Source of the DNA: Protonemura montana
Taxonomy: Eukaryota > Arthropoda > Insecta > Plecoptera > Nemouridae
DNA length: 64,000 bases
Assembly: GCA_947568835.1 (NCBI GenBank)
Contig: OX387603.1
Span: 12,052,651 to 12,116,650, forward strand
Reading direction: 5' to 3'
A model generated the notes under the pieces. It did not search any database, had not been told where the DNA came from, and saw only the letters and a program-made list of their open reading frames with translations. Numbering within the stretch: position 1 is the first letter of the stretch; every line of letters starts with the position of its first letter. Made by a program: the position numbers and the translations under genes. Positions 1-14,495 of the stretch are shown here, one piece after another.

Positions 1-92
1 TCAATTCAAACAGTCGATCTAATCAGAAAAGCGCCAAGGAGAGGTGCATCTAGATATCCCAGTCGTGACCAGTGTCTGCTTGTTTCCGCCAG

Positions 93-2307
<2,215 letters not shown>

Positions 2308-2994
2308 GCGCAGTCACCGCGGGTGCATCGTAGATAGGCCGTATTTAAACTCTCTGGAGAATGGTTCTGAAACGAGTACGATCCGAGTCGCGTCGATCGA
2401 AAATGCGGCGGAATTCCGAAGCGGTTAGCTTTCACCAGACGCAACGCTGTATTGTTTTACATTTATCGTAATGCCTATATTATCGTAATTGTTACCGTCG
2501 TTGTTTCCAAAATGTACAAAGTTTTAATGAGGTAATAAATTGATAAACCATCTCCTTATTTGTTTGTTTGGTGATTATTTCAAGATATCAGCTACCTAAT
2601 GTTTGCTGGGTCTTGTATGTGGGTATTTGACAATTGTTATTTCAGACGTGATTCACAGGAAAAGACACTTTCGGTCAGTGAAAATCTCAGCAGGTCAGGT
2701 TTCTGCTTAAGCCGCCCCCATGTCTAGGTTTAGTCAGTTTGGATCTATTGGGGGACGGAAAGGGATGGTTGACAAGGTTTTACTTTATGATTGAAGGGAT
2801 AAAAATGTATCATTGGCAATATTTTAACTTGAGGTGGAACCTTGTTGCAGATGCTTGACTCCTGAATTTTTTAAATATTGTCATAATTCTGTAGGCATCT
2901 GGGGATTGAGCACCTGAATGTAGATGCGATACTTTGGTTGTGCTGATAATTTGGAAAACCAAAGCAGTGTAGGTATGAGTTAAAATGGTGAAAT

Positions 2995-3030
2995 CTTAGA
3001 GAAAAGAATACGGGTATTCTTTTCTCTAAG
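2995..3030. repeat. Perfect inverted repeat with flanking direct repeat
   Basis: Two 17-bp arms (CTTAGAGAAAAGAATAC and its exact complement) are separated by only two bases. Each side is bordered by GGTGAAAT in the same orientation. It could be a tiny snap-back insertion with a target duplication, or a cruciform-forming sequence. No gene is attached. Confidence 0.8.
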
Positions 3031-3194
3031 GTGAAATTAGTAGTGAAATTTCAATTTTAACCGTGCTCTGAGGAATCTTTTGCAAGATTTTCATCAACTT
3101 CCCCATCTATTTAAAAACTACCATCAGCGCATACTTTTGCGCAGGTCTCACCCAGCATCAGAGCTTCAGAACAAACCTCAGATGGGTACCAATT

Positions 3195-3560
3195 GAACCT
3201 GTTTGGCATGTTGGCAGCTGAAGTTAAGCAACATTGTGCTTGGCCAGGTGTTGGATGGGTGACTATCATACACGACATTTGCGATAGAGGTACTTCTTTT
3301 TACCTTGCATGTTCGACTTCATGAATTTATGGGGGAATCCTGTAGTTTGTATCGTGCCGTCCTTCAGAAGGGGTCCCAAGCTAATTGTTTTGAAGCTGTC
3401 CGACAGAAGTAGGCACCAAGTTTTGCCTCTTCCCTTCTAGCTACGCCAAGTTCATTGACATCCTCATCGTTATTCACTCTTCACCGACGCAATTAGACCA
3501 GTACCACAGAATCCACTGTCAAAACAGTGCGTCGCTTAAGTCCACAAATAAATTAATCAG
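3195..3560 (+). mobile_element. 5S rRNA-derived SINE, diverged copy
   Basis: The left part retains the 5S-like segment around GAAGTTAAGCAACATTG followed by GGATGGGTGACTATCATACA. The middle keeps the 'CCGTCCTTCAGAAGGGG' equivalent of the core, and the right end has the family tail (TTCACCGACGCAATTAGACC, then CTGTCAAAACAGTGCGTCG). Compared with the best copy at 54257-54700, part of the 5S region is deleted and many bases have changed, so this is an old insertion. Confidence 0.8.
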
Positions 3561-5055
3561 ATGGCTCTTATAAAAATATACCTATACTAGATTAATGAGG
3601 TATACTTACCTACCTGCCTTCTTTCCTGCAGTCATTCATTGACCCCGACGATTCTACTAAGTGCTTTTTGTGGATGATGATGAAGATGATTATGAACCTA
3701 GCCTTCAAGGGAGGAGGGAAAATCTGGCGCCGGCTCGTAGCCTAGCTAGCATTCAGTGGCGTTTGCAGACAGTGCTTTTAAACGTAAGACCTGTGCAAAT
3801 TAAGTCTTTATGATGTAAAACATTGGTTGTCGAAGCAATACTCACGTCCACACGCACATACACACGTAGCAAGTCAGAAACAAAAACATGGAATTAAACA
3901 ACACACAATTTTATAACGGTCTGTTTAAGCTACCATAAAATCCAAAACAGTGGAGAAACTATTTTCCTGGGCCCCTGTGCGGTCGCCCCGTCTGCTCCAG
4001 CGGTAGGGCAATATAGGCATAAATAGGGTTCGTTGATGTTCAATTAGGTGAGCGAAGTTAGCATTGAGCCTACTTTTTCTCAGATCATACTCTGTTATAA
4101 AGTAATAACCTTGAAAACATTGAACGATTTTTTGCTTTTGAAGCTTGGTTCACTTTCGACATAATACACGGCCAACGACATGTTTGAGAAGTCGCAAGGA
4201 ACGTACCGATTCGTTTGAAATTCTGTCTGTTTGAATCTATCCTGGCGCTCTCTACCCGTTTCCACTTTCAACGGTCAATCATATTCTGTCCGCTTTGTTT
4301 TCCATCCCGTGTCCGCTGATGATCGATTTAGTTGTCGTCTTCATTGGTTCCATGATGAACTATTTCTGTGTGCGGTACGAAGCTATCAAGTGTTTCTCAC
4401 TCAGCCCTTATGGTAAGCTGCGATATCTACTTTGCACATTTTTGGTGCCTTGTGCATGTTGCCGTTTAAAATTGCCGAGGAGAATCTCACCTTGATAAAT
4501 GTTATTTTTGGACCGAAGCACAGTTTCTATGTAGCCAATAAAGTAAAGCACCATCGACGAACATTGTTTAGCACAAGTAATGAGCAAGGGAGGAGAGGGA
4601 GTTACGTGTTTATATAACGAGTTGAATGAGTCTGAATAACGGAATGGAAGAGCTTTCGTTTCATCCAACCAAAAACATGTGTTTGGTTTCTGAGCGTGGT
4701 TATGTTAGGATGTATGGTTAATAACAATTGGTAAAGGTGTCTGGTATGTAATTATGGAAAGTATCTGAGGTATGGGAGGTAATTTAGGCTCAAGTTGGTA
4801 CTACACAATCGAAACCGACTTAAGCACATTTTGACTCAAAACCGTAGGTTAAAATATTTTTGGTACTGCATACGATAACGTTCACAAAACTACCTGAAGT
4901 GAAACGTACACCTACAACTACACCGTGAACACAAACTACAACATAAAACTATTCGTCAGTGTCAGAAAGTAAAACTTGCGGAAATATAGAAGGAATATAA
5001 TTAAATATATATTTTATGAGAAGCCAACCTCCCCACCCCACCCTTTCCCACACGT

Positions 5056-5458
5056 TTCTTGTGTTAACCGAAGTTAAGCAACACTGCGATGGGTCAGGTA
5101 TTTGGAGGATGACCATCATCCACATGACCAGTTCTGTAAGAGATAGACGTTGGAGGGATGAAAACTGTAGAGCAAGGTTGATAACCAACCTCTCGACAGC
5201 ATGGAATAGTGGAGGAATCCTGTCAATCGCGTTGTACTGCCCTTCGGAAGGGTTGTTAAGCCGGTGGTCTCCTTGGTGCTCTTCAACAGGTGTAGGTTAC
5301 TTGCCAACACCGGGTTTCCTCTCCTCCCTTCTAGAGGTTAGGTTTATCATCATCCACATCCTCATTCACTCGTTCACCGACGCCATTAGACCATTGCGTC
5401 AGGGCCCGTTGTCAAAACAGCGCGTTGTTAAACCCCATCAATCGATCAGATCAATATA
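5056..5458 (+). mobile_element. 5S rRNA-derived SINE
   Basis: It starts inside the 5S-like region (ACCGAAGTTAAGCAACACTG) and continues through the whole body: ATGACCATCATCCACATGAC, CTCGACAGCATGGAATAGTG, the core CCCTTCGGAAGGGTTGTTAA, and the tail CAAAACAGCGCGTTGTTAAA, ending in ATCAATCGATCA. The first part of the 5S region is missing or degraded. Confidence 0.85.
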
Positions 5459-6091
5459 GAGCTTGGCCCTTATGGTAACAACGTTGTTGAATCGGAACAA
5501 CAATCAACATCGTTAAAAATAATAGGATGGTCTGCAGTTTTGTAGGGTACTTCGTTCGCCGCACGGGACTTTGTCTCTCAAACCATAGTTAATGAGAAAA
5601 GCCAGCTGCAAAAATATGAACATTTGTGCGTGTTGCGAATCAGGGCAGTGGCATGGCCACCTTGATGACATTTGATGCAGAATCTTGTCTTTTAGCATAA
5701 TGAAGTGCCGGTAGTTATGCAAATAAGAAGCCCGTATAAATATTTCGTTGTGAGCCTGATGGCAAATTTATATTTTAATCATAGTAATTTGCATAAAATA
5801 TTAGAACACTGAACAAGTATAAGGCGACTTTAAGTAATTTTTTATCCATTAAATTATGATATTAAAATTGAAACATTCACGATATATTATTTATATGTTC
5901 AGAATTATGTTGACACTCTTAACGAATTTGACTGGTCAATCTATCATTTATATCGTCTTCTGATACCAACCAATGAATTGTCAATGTCAACTGTCAATTT
6001 ACATATGTACAAGATTGTCTTACAGCTGCTAGAAATATCTCCTCAAATTGGCTGATTACACTGTATTATAATGACCCAACATTTTCGAGGC

Positions 6092-6221
6092 TATAAATTA
6101 CAGTGCCTACATCGATTTCGTGTAAATTGAGTTGTAAAAAATATCCGACTCCTCAGAGTTTGTCACAGTTCTTACCGAAGTAGTGCCACTGTTCATTGAT
6201 TTGTCTCCGAGCCACAGTGAA
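6092..6221 (+). promoter_or_regulatory. Possible TATA promoter and non-coding 5' exon
   Basis: A TATAAATT-like box at about 6092 is followed some 130 bases later by a good donor (GAAT|GTAAGTGG near 6221). No start codon with an open frame lies between. It could be a non-coding first exon of the downstream 5'-nucleotidase-like gene. Support is only these two motifs. Confidence 0.25.
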
Positions 6222-7098
6222 TGTAAGTGGGTATAAGAGTCTTATAGCAATATTTTTTGTCTAATTATTTCTTTGGTGAAAAGATTTAAAAAATATTAAA
6301 TTTAAAGACGTGATGGGTTTTTTGGCATATAAGCAGGTTTGTACAACCGTTATTTGTCCAAAGTGATTGAAAAATATACATTTCATTTTGTAAACTTGTA
6401 ACTAAATATACTTCCAGCTGTAATCATAAGTTTCCCATCCTTGGACCCGTTTTCTAAATTATGTATTTTTTTATCGTAAGCAAATGAGTCGCCCCACGCA
6501 AAGCAACTATTCGGCTCACAGCCGGGTTGTAAATTGACAGATTTCAGTTGTGCGAAGCCCCTAGGAAATATCACCACATATCACCATATCTAGGTAATAC
6601 ACTACAACCAATATCTATCTGTCTTGGAAATTTGCAATCGTGCTAATTTACAAATGCCTACATTGAACTGTTTAGAACAGTAGCAAAATATTGTAATAGA
6701 TGATTTAATTTATTAAACAACAGTTTTTAACGAGCCTTTTCCATTGTACGAGGTACTGGAACTAACCCTTGGGCTATGACGTGGGTGCCCACATTATTTC
6801 TATTATAAATTAAGGTCATGGAATCAGTAAGTGCATTAGCTACCAGTGCACCAATGAACTTATAGTGATTAGTGCAATGTTTCCCCTGGTTTTGGATACT
6901 ATTGCTATATAGTTCCGTGAAACAAGAGACAGGCATCTGTTCATCAAGTTCACACAGACGAGTAGCACGTATTTCACTTGAGGTACAACATCAGGCTTCA
7001 TCAAGGTACTACCATAGACGTACCACTCTTCAAATATCCACTATGGTAATATTTTAGGCATTCAACATTAATGTATTTTTATCAACCCAGACCAATTC

Positions 7099-7325
<227 letters not shown>

Positions 7326-7835
7326 GCATTATTGCCGGCACAATAATTAGATTTCTGTGATTAATTAGTAGGCATTCTGTGCAAACTGTATAAACAGTTC
7401 TGGCTTCGATATTTCCCTGTACACATGGTTGGCGTTTACAAGGGACATAACTGCACATTCCATTTTTACCGACTCTGATGCCTCTGATTAGTCTGATTGT
7501 CTGATTAGTTTTGCAGTCAGCAAACAAACCTTCAACCTTCACAACAGCATATACATTGAAAAATAACTCCTCTGGTCCTCTGATAATAAAGCGTGAAACA
7601 GAACTGCTGCTACGCTAGGTCAATAGTGTGAAAAAAAATCCAGTTAAATTTGTAAATTGTACAGTAGATTTTTTGTGAAAACTCAAGGCTCGATGTGAAT
7701 TTGCTAGTCGTCTGCTAACACCTCAATTAGATTGACGGTAAATTGACGAGTTGTATTTTAACATAATGCTTTTCACTGTGATATTGTCAGTTCGGTTCTA
7801 GAGGAAGACTAGTGAGAGTCTGAGTCCGGAGTAGG

Positions 7836-7841
7836 TATAAA
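7836..7841 (+). promoter_or_regulatory. TATA box of the 5'-nucleotidase-domain gene
   Basis: TATAAA lies about 205 bases before the ATG at 8043, with no splice acceptor needed in between. This supports the gene having its own promoter and a first exon that encodes the signal peptide, rather than being the 3' half of a longer gene. Confidence 0.5.
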
Positions 7842-8042
7842 GAAATGTACAGCTATTTTGACATGCTTGTACAGTGAAATTTCAAATTATTGTCAAAATC
7901 ACAGATCTCTCATTTCACAGTGTCAAAACCCTCCGTTACTTTGGCGCCATGTGGCGCTCTTCCTTACAACCGTTCACAGTCGCTACTTCGTTCCAGGTGC
8001 TGCAGATTACTGAAGTCAATACACGTGTTCATCGGATTAACA

Positions 8043-9761
8043 ATGGCGGTCGTAGCAGTGGCGATCGGGCTGCTCGTCGTGTGTCTGTTATCACCCAGTG
8101 GTGCAAACAACTCGACAGATCGCATCATTGGCAGCACTGCTGTCCACCTCGATCACTCGCAATGCAATATCAAGGAATGCAATGTAGCGAACTTCATCAA
8201 CGAGGCTATGGTGGAAGAGGTGGGTGGTTACATATGTAGTGCAGGTTTTCAGTGACACGCTAAATAATTATCATATCGTTATTAAACAAAATACATCATC
8301 TAATTGGTTGTCGTCAAGCAAATAACAAATTAACGGCCTGTTAATAACTTGATGTGCACCTGACTTACGATCGTTGAACTAAAAAAAGGAACTAAATTAG
8401 TTCAGTGAATTATATTGTTTTTGGTTTTATGACCTTTGGACAACCTTGTTCATTAGATTTGATTTAGTAAATAAAAAATAAATAAATGCACCTGTACTTA
8501 GCACTGCATTCAGGGCATCAGGAAACAAATGGATTTTTGAAGTGCCACTGAATTCAGCGTAGAAAATTAAGTCATTAAATCTTGGAGGGTGTTACCATAT
8601 ATTAAAGAGTGTGGAAGAAGAAGAACCTAAATGGAGTAAACTCTACAAAACCAATCAACAATTCACTCTAAATGTCAATTTCACGCAGTCAAATAGAGTG
8701 AAGTTAGAAATTAATCGCACGGTGTTTTTTTTTTCGATCAGCTGGTGAAGGCTGCCGAGTCCGGCGCATGGACAGCAGCATCCATCTCGGCAACCAACTC
8801 AGGGGGATTCCAAGGTTCTATCAGCGAGACCACCAATCCCGGGGGAGGTATGCGCCAAATAAGCCATGGGTAGTCAATATTTTGTTCACGGGCTTTGGTT
8901 CCGGGTCATGTTCCTGATGTCAAAGATACAGTCGCATGTTGGTTATACAACGTGACTTAAAGAGACTGTACGGTCGACACACACGGATGAAACTGATTAC
9001 AACAATATTTTAAAGAGAAACACACCGTAATTGCAAGATGTGAGCAGTGTTAGTAAGTAGGTAAGTCAGCAAAAAGCAATGAGTAATTCTACTCTGCGCA
9101 AACTGGGAAGAGATTCTCAATAAGTTCTTTTGGTTAATGCTTGCCATGGAGCTGTAGTCACAGCATTGAGCTTCTAGAGTTTCTTTTTTAAGTATTATGG
9201 CTACAGGGTCCAACTTGCAAGCTGCTGGTTACTCTTGTAATTCGAGAGATGTAAATGTTTAGAAATTTCCAGAAAACATTAGTTTTTGCTTGACATCGTA
9301 CTCTTCAACAGAATCTGACGGCGCTACCCGACCCATTTGGCTCAGTGCAACGTTAAAAACTAGACACCTCTGTGATCCACCTTGCAGAGTTCACCTACAA
9401 CGACCTGCTCCGGGTCCAACCCTGGAACAACACATTCGACGTCATAGAGCTTCAGGGACGAGTCTTGATGGAGGCCTTGGAGCATTCGGCCAATAAGATC
9501 GGCACCTCGGGGTTCATGCACTGGACCGGTGAGATAAAAAGTTTATATTCCAGGTTTGATATGGAGTAGTGAACTCAATACTTTAGATCCCTAAATCCTT
9601 GGATGGCATGGCTCAACCATGCAAAGCCATTGACAAATCCGTGGTAAGCTTCTAGATTGATTATTGGGGTTTAGCGAGGCACTGTTTTGACAACAGGTCC
9701 CGCGGCAATTGTCTAATGTCGTCGGTAAATGTGTAGATGATGATGGTGATGATGATGATGG

Positions 9762-9792
<31 letters not shown>

Positions 9793-12700
9793 GATGAACC
9801 TAACCTAGCCTAGACTAGAGGGATGATGGGAAACCCGATGCCGGAACATGGCCCTATCTTGTAGAAGTACACGATGGGGACCATAGGCTTGACATCCCTT
9901 TCGGAGAACGGTAAATCGCGAACAACAGGATTCCTCCACAAAACCATACTGTCGAGAGGTTGATTAGCAAGGTGAATGAAGTTGCTATACTAGCTTTCAT
10001 CCCTCCAACCTCTCTCCCGAACATAATTGGTCATATGTATTAAGCTTCTAGGATAAGAGCTGACAAATAATATCTCTGTCGGTGTTTGCTTGAAATAATA
10101 TAAATAACCAAAAACTCTTGGGTTTTCGAGATCGTGTCTTAGACATTAAAATTGCGTGTTTATTTCGTTTTTTTTTTTAGTTTCAGTAGAAATATTGTGA
10201 CAATAGCATAGAATCGTACATGTAGGGACGACCGCGTTAAGGAACGCGATTAAACCAACACACTAGATGCCAACAATGTCACCCAGTTCTTTCCCAATCT
10301 CCGCAAGACGCTTTTGAAGTCGATGAACGCTGGATGGATTAAGAGGTGCATTTTTTTCTACACCACTCGCATCACAATGGCACAAATTCGAGAAACGCAC
10401 CATGTTCCTATCCCTCCCGTCGACAAAATGCGCGTACATTGCTGGTTCCTCGCCGCCGGCTTTGTTTGCGTTGTGAACATGTTTTGGAACTACTTGAGGG
10501 CCAGGACACTTTCCGCCTCGACCCTTCCTCGAGGTTTTAGATCCTTGGGTCGTAGTTACGTTTCTGGTAGATGAACGTTTACCGTATTCAATCGAGTTTC
10601 CATCTATGGTCGTCGTATTCGTCTCTCCGTGGTTAAGTTTTGAACGTTGCATTACTACCACCGAGTCTCTGGCTTTGTATAACCTTCTCTGGTCCTGTGA
10701 AGAAGGTACTTGGGTTTCAAAAGATCCATCGTCTGCGTAGTTTCTGGGATTGGTTCGTTGTTGATGATTACGTTCTCCTGTATTCGAAACTTTGGTGATG
10801 TCTAACCCACTTTGTACTTGATAGGTCGATGAACTTTGATTTGCGGTGAGACTAACGTCTTCGTATTTTCTATAATAATTGGTACCTCGACGTATTTTTT
10901 GTCGCGATGTTGACTTCGAGTTTTTGTTTTCAAAAAGTACGCGACATTCGTGTCTGACTGGATACTCGACAACTTTTTTGCTTTTTACTGTACCAGAATT
11001 CTTACGTACGGCGTAAGGACTATCCTCGTAGGTAAGCCGGGCGGAACCACGCCGCCGTTTTTTCGGAGCTTTTAAGTCGAAGGTCACATGTTGTTCTGTC
11101 TCGATAGGTACATTTGTCGGGGACGATTTCTTAGACAGTGAAGTTTTGTACGAGTTGCTTTGTTTGGATTTCCGTGACAGAAATGGCTGGGTGTAAATCT
11201 CATGAGTGACTGTCCACTGGCTTGTTGGGATACGCGATCGCTTCAGAAGAAGTTCGTCTTCCGTGGGTTTGTTGAAGAAGAGTCTCGGTGGCTTCTCGTA
11301 CTTTTGGGGCAGGGCGAATGAGTTGTCCCAAGCAGGGCGTCTGGAGGTTTTCTTAAGTTGGCTTGAGGTCTGAAGAGCGTGCGATTGAAGGTTTGCGTCG
11401 ATCAGTTGCTGTCGAGCCATGACGAGTGGCGAGTGTAAGGAAGAAAAGACGCCTGTAAAATATCAACGTAGAAAAGTGAGGCATTTCGTAAAATATTATC
11501 TGCTATGAAAGAAATATTTTATTGAACTATTCAGATTGTTTTTTTTTTAATTCACACAATAATCCAGATACGTTTTATCCACTAGTTTTCAAATTTTTCT
11601 ATTTCTTGACCATTATTAAACTGGAGTGTATTTGACTTACGAAGTTGAGTGTTTATCTGCCTGGAGGACAAAGATTAACAGACTTTGGACTGCGAGTTAT
11701 TGAAAAACGGAGGTAACAAAGCGCGCGAAAAACTCTACTGTCAAAATGAAATATAAACACAATAAAAATATCTTATCGTAATCGACTCGAACTGAATCGA
11801 ATTGGGAGGGTTGTTCTCCCGGTAACGAACTGTCCCAAGGCATTGTAAGAAAATCCAGCCACTTTCTTCTGTGTTTCAAAGTTGTCAAAAAAATAACAAT
11901 TACATTTTGAGTCAACAAAGAAAAAGCACCAGCCGTACGAAAGAAATGGTTTGCTTGAATGCCACAAAAAATCTCTACTCATCAATGCTGTCGAAATTTT
12001 AAATCTTAACAAGATTCAATTAGGTCCGGTATCTCAATATTGTTCAACTCTGAGTTAAGCTCCTTACTCTCAGTAACAGCTGACTTTCACTGCCTGTGAT
12101 TGGTTGTTGCCATGGCAGTTAATTTAACTCCCACTTTATCTAGGAGTTAAGCAAATTGTAACACGTACTTCAGCCAAACTTACTTCCCCAAAGTTGGATC
12201 TCGTTAGTGCGTTTTTTAGTCCATAGTCAGCGAGGGAATGATTACACTGGTTAGTAAGTACTGACCAGAGTACATTAGTTAGGTTTCAATCTAACTACTA
12301 GTTGGAAAGGATTTTCAGCAATAAAATACCTGCATGATGGCCAGCCAGACTGTAAAACCATGCGTTGTAACAGAGCTATAGTGAGTAAACAAACTATACA
12401 CACTTGTCTTTTGTCAGGTGTGAGTGTATTACGGTGGCCCACAAGGGAAGACACAGACCAAGAACTGCAACCCAGGATTGCTGTCAACTCACGAATTAAA
12501 TTGTAGTTATTATTTTATTGGCGGGATTTAAAAATATTTATTTGGTCTGTAAAATATTTCCCAAGATTGCTATGATTGGTGGAAAAAATCTTAAAATAGC
12601 TCGACAGACAAAAAATATTGGAACGACAAAAGCCTCAGCAAAAAAGTAAAATGGTGGACATTAGCTAAGATGATTTTTAGTGTTTTTAAAAATGACAGTT

Positions 12701-13286
12701 TGTCCGCATGTCACCCCATAACGACCGGTGGAGCCTCCAGTAGTACAAGCGCCAGCTAACCTTTCATTCAAATAATGGTCACCCATCCAGTGCTTGACTC
12801 ACAGGAATGTTGCTTATCTTCTTTGACCTCCCTTCTCAGGTTTGCGCGTTCGCTACGACATGGCCGCTGCCGCCAACGCTCGTGTTAAGTACGCCGTTGT
12901 TTTGTGCCGGCGTTGTCGAGTGCCCCAGTATGAACCTCTTGACGTGAACCAATGGTACAGAGTCACCATGAACAACTTCCTTGTGAACGGAGATGATGGA
13001 TACTCGATGTTTCTACCCAATCTTCGGAATCGTACTGTCGGTAAGCGAAGATATATGATTAAGGACATAGCCAAGAGTTTATATCGAACATTTGAATTGA
13101 GTTACTTTCTACGATTCTGGAATCTTTTGGGATTGGAGCATTTGTTTAATATTTTTCATTTAATAATAATCAAATAATCGCGCCTTTTCAGGTCGTTTGG
13201 ACATGGATGTGGTCGTGGATTTTTTGGCCAAAAGAAGTCCCATCACCCAAGGAATCGACGGGAGGATTGAATTTCTCAACTCATAG
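8043..13286 (+). CDS. Secreted protein consisting of a 5'-nucleotidase C-terminal domain only
   Basis: Five exons, 8043-8219, 8742-8847, 9388-9528, 12840-13040 and 13192-13286, join in phase to encode 239 residues. Residues 1-20 are a hydrophobic signal peptide. Immediately after comes a sequence that aligns along its length with the C-terminal substrate-binding domain of ecto-5'-nucleotidase (CD73 family): CNIKECNVANFINEAM, a NSGGF element in place of the usual NGGGIR, LLRVQPWNNTFDVIEL, ALEHSANK, LRVRYD, CRRCRVPQYEPLD and FLVNGDDGYSMF (family NGGDGF). The protein ends just after GRIEF, with no GPI-anchor tail. The metallophosphatase domain carrying the two-metal active site is absent; no exon for it was found upstream, and a TATA box sits about 200 bases before the ATG. 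It could be a binding protein or a decaying duplicate. The fourth residue in NSGGF and the Tyr in GDDGY depart from the usual substrate pocket. Intron 3 contains a gene on the other strand. Confidence 0.85.
9655..10042 (-). mobile_element. 5S-derived SINE, 5' truncated
   Basis: Reverse-strand copy in intron 3 of the 5'-nucleotidase-domain gene. It has the tail (GTTTTGACAAC on the plus strand), an expanded GATGATGGT microsatellite at 9731-9796, the core and the CTCTCGACAG-type segment. It stops before the 5S part. Confidence 0.85.
10263..11420 (-). CDS. Unrecognised basic, low-complexity protein (385 aa), nested gene
   Basis: A single open frame of 385 residues starts at the ATG complementary to 11418-11420. 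A reverse-strand acceptor (TTTTACAG) lies 33 bases upstream, and a matching donor (GTAAGTC) at 11640 indicates a 5' UTR intron 11453-11640. A poly(A) signal (TTTATT on the plus strand) is at 10159-10164. The protein is rich in Lys, Arg, Ser, Thr and Asn and is probably mostly disordered. Near the N-terminus is an aromatic/proline segment, WDNSFALPQKYEKPPRLFF; a cluster KKRRRGS resembles a nuclear localisation signal; the last 25 residues could form an amphipathic helix (VHRLQKRLAEIGKELGDIVGI region). I do not recognise a family. The gene lies inside intron 3 of the 5'-nucleotidase-domain gene, on the opposite strand. Splice, poly(A) and length together make it a likely real gene. Confidence 0.75.
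   Translation of the reverse strand: MARQQLIDANLQSHALQTSSQLKKTSRRPAWDNSFALPQKYEKPPRLFFNKPTEDELLLKRSRIPTSQWTVTHEIYTQPFLSRKSKQSNSYKTSLSKKSSPTNVPIETEQHVTFDLKAPKKRRRGSARLTYEDSPYAVRKNSGTVKSKKVVEYPVRHECRVLFENKNSKSTSRQKIRRGTNYYRKYEDVSLTANQSSSTYQVQSGLDITKVSNTGERNHQQRTNPRNYADDGSFETQVPSSQDQRRLYKARDSVVVMQRSKLNHGETNTTTIDGNSIEYGKRSSTRNVTTTQGSKTSRKGRGGKCPGPQVVPKHVHNANKAGGEEPAMYAHFVDGRDRNMVRFSNLCHCDASGVEKNAPLNPSSVHRLQKRLAEIGKELGDIVGI
12775..12820 (-). mobile_element. Short fragment of the 5S-derived SINE (5S part)
   Basis: ATGGTCACCCATCCAGTGCT followed by TGACTCA and AATGTTGCTTA matches the 5S-like part of the family in reverse. It lies about 20 bases before exon 4 of the 5'-nucleotidase-domain gene, so it contributes to that intron's 3' end. 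Confidence 0.6.
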
Positions 13287-14400
13287 TCAACGGTACTACC
13301 GGCACGTGTCGAACGCCCTACTTATGGCGTGAAGATATTTTTAAAAATTTTCAATGAATAGCAATGGAAATATAATAAAACGTGATGAAACTTAACCCTA
13401 GTTTAAAATCACAAAAACAGTCTAAAAAATTTGGTTTACAAATGTGAACCATTTGACGTTTGTGTCCCTAAATAAATCATTTTAATAGCTCCACTACTTT
13501 TTGAATACCCACAAATTCGTAAGTCAGTTAATTATTGTGCAATTTGAGTTTGAATTTTGTTAAATAAACAGACAAATAGTTAGTACTACTGGATTTACTG
13601 CGATTTTTAATTTGAGTTGCGTTGTACGATGAGCGTAGCGATATGTTGGGATCATAAAATGTAAAGCCGATCCCTTGTTTATAGACACGTTAAATCAAAA
13701 CAGCCAAAATTGACAAAATTAAGCCGTACACTCGACAAATAGAACGTCAGACATCATAGGACAGGAATTTCAAACGAATTATATAAAATATGAATTATGC
13801 TACACATAAGAAAAAAAACTCTTACAAGTGGAAAATGTTTACTCAATAAGCCCGGAGCAAAAGATCATGTCCCGATGCGTAGGGCAGGCATCTAGTTCCG
13901 TTTTAGTTAATTCTTAACTAATGCAATACAATTAGTAAATTCTTCTTATAAAATTAGTTTCGTTTATTAGTTAATTAATTTTTATTTAATGTAATTGTTT
14001 TTACAAACTATGACGTACAGTTTGTAAGTAGGGCATGCATCATTTATTTGAACCTGTCGTTTAAACATTTTAACTGTAATATCGACAGAAATACCTCTTC
14101 CCATTATTCCAAGCACAAAGGGAGGAGAGAGGATGTCTCGAATGTGAAAGGCAATCAATCTCAATTGACTTTATTCCAGACATTTAATAGAAATAAATAC
14201 TGACCAGTTCGTTGCCTCATTATTTATAAAAATGTTACGTTAATATTTTTCAACGACACTTCGAAACGATAGCGAATCTAACCGAGATGTTCACGGTAGA
14301 AACGTGAACGGAGCAATCGGTAAACAATGCTATTTGAAATCGGTCTGTAAAGAATTGTACCCCGCGTCGATTCATGAATACTGTCTGGCTAGGAAACGGG
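13287..14400. other. Intergenic, AT-rich
   Basis: Contains the 3' UTR of the preceding gene (an AATAAA at about 13375) and the upstream region of the DUF745-type gene. No other coding or repeat structure was recognised. Confidence 0.6.
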
Positions 14401-14495
14401 TATAAATAGTCGAGTTTCGATCAAAATGGCATCAATCTCTCACCAGCTTCTCTCAAGCTCCGATCAGCAATTAATAAAACGATTTTAATCTTAAG
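14401..14495 (+). promoter_or_regulatory. TATA box and non-coding first exon of the DUF745-type gene
   Basis: TATAAATA at 14401-14408 is a strong core promoter match. A probable first exon follows (about 14430-14495), ending at a donor AAG|GTAAGAAT. The next acceptor (TTCTTCCACAG) opens the exon holding the start codon at 14843. A clear TATA box fits a highly or tissue-specifically expressed secreted protein. Confidence 0.7.

Noticed and set aside
4231..4620. Small open frames between the first two SINE copies
   Set aside because: No domain similarity, no splice or promoter context, and the frames overlap on both strands.
9310..9387. Possible extra exon (NLTALPDPFGSVQ) before exon 3 of the 5'-nucleotidase-domain gene
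   Set aside because: It does not fit the phase of exon 2 (which ends with one spare base) and would need a 36-base intron; direct joining of exon 2 to 9388 gives the family sequence.
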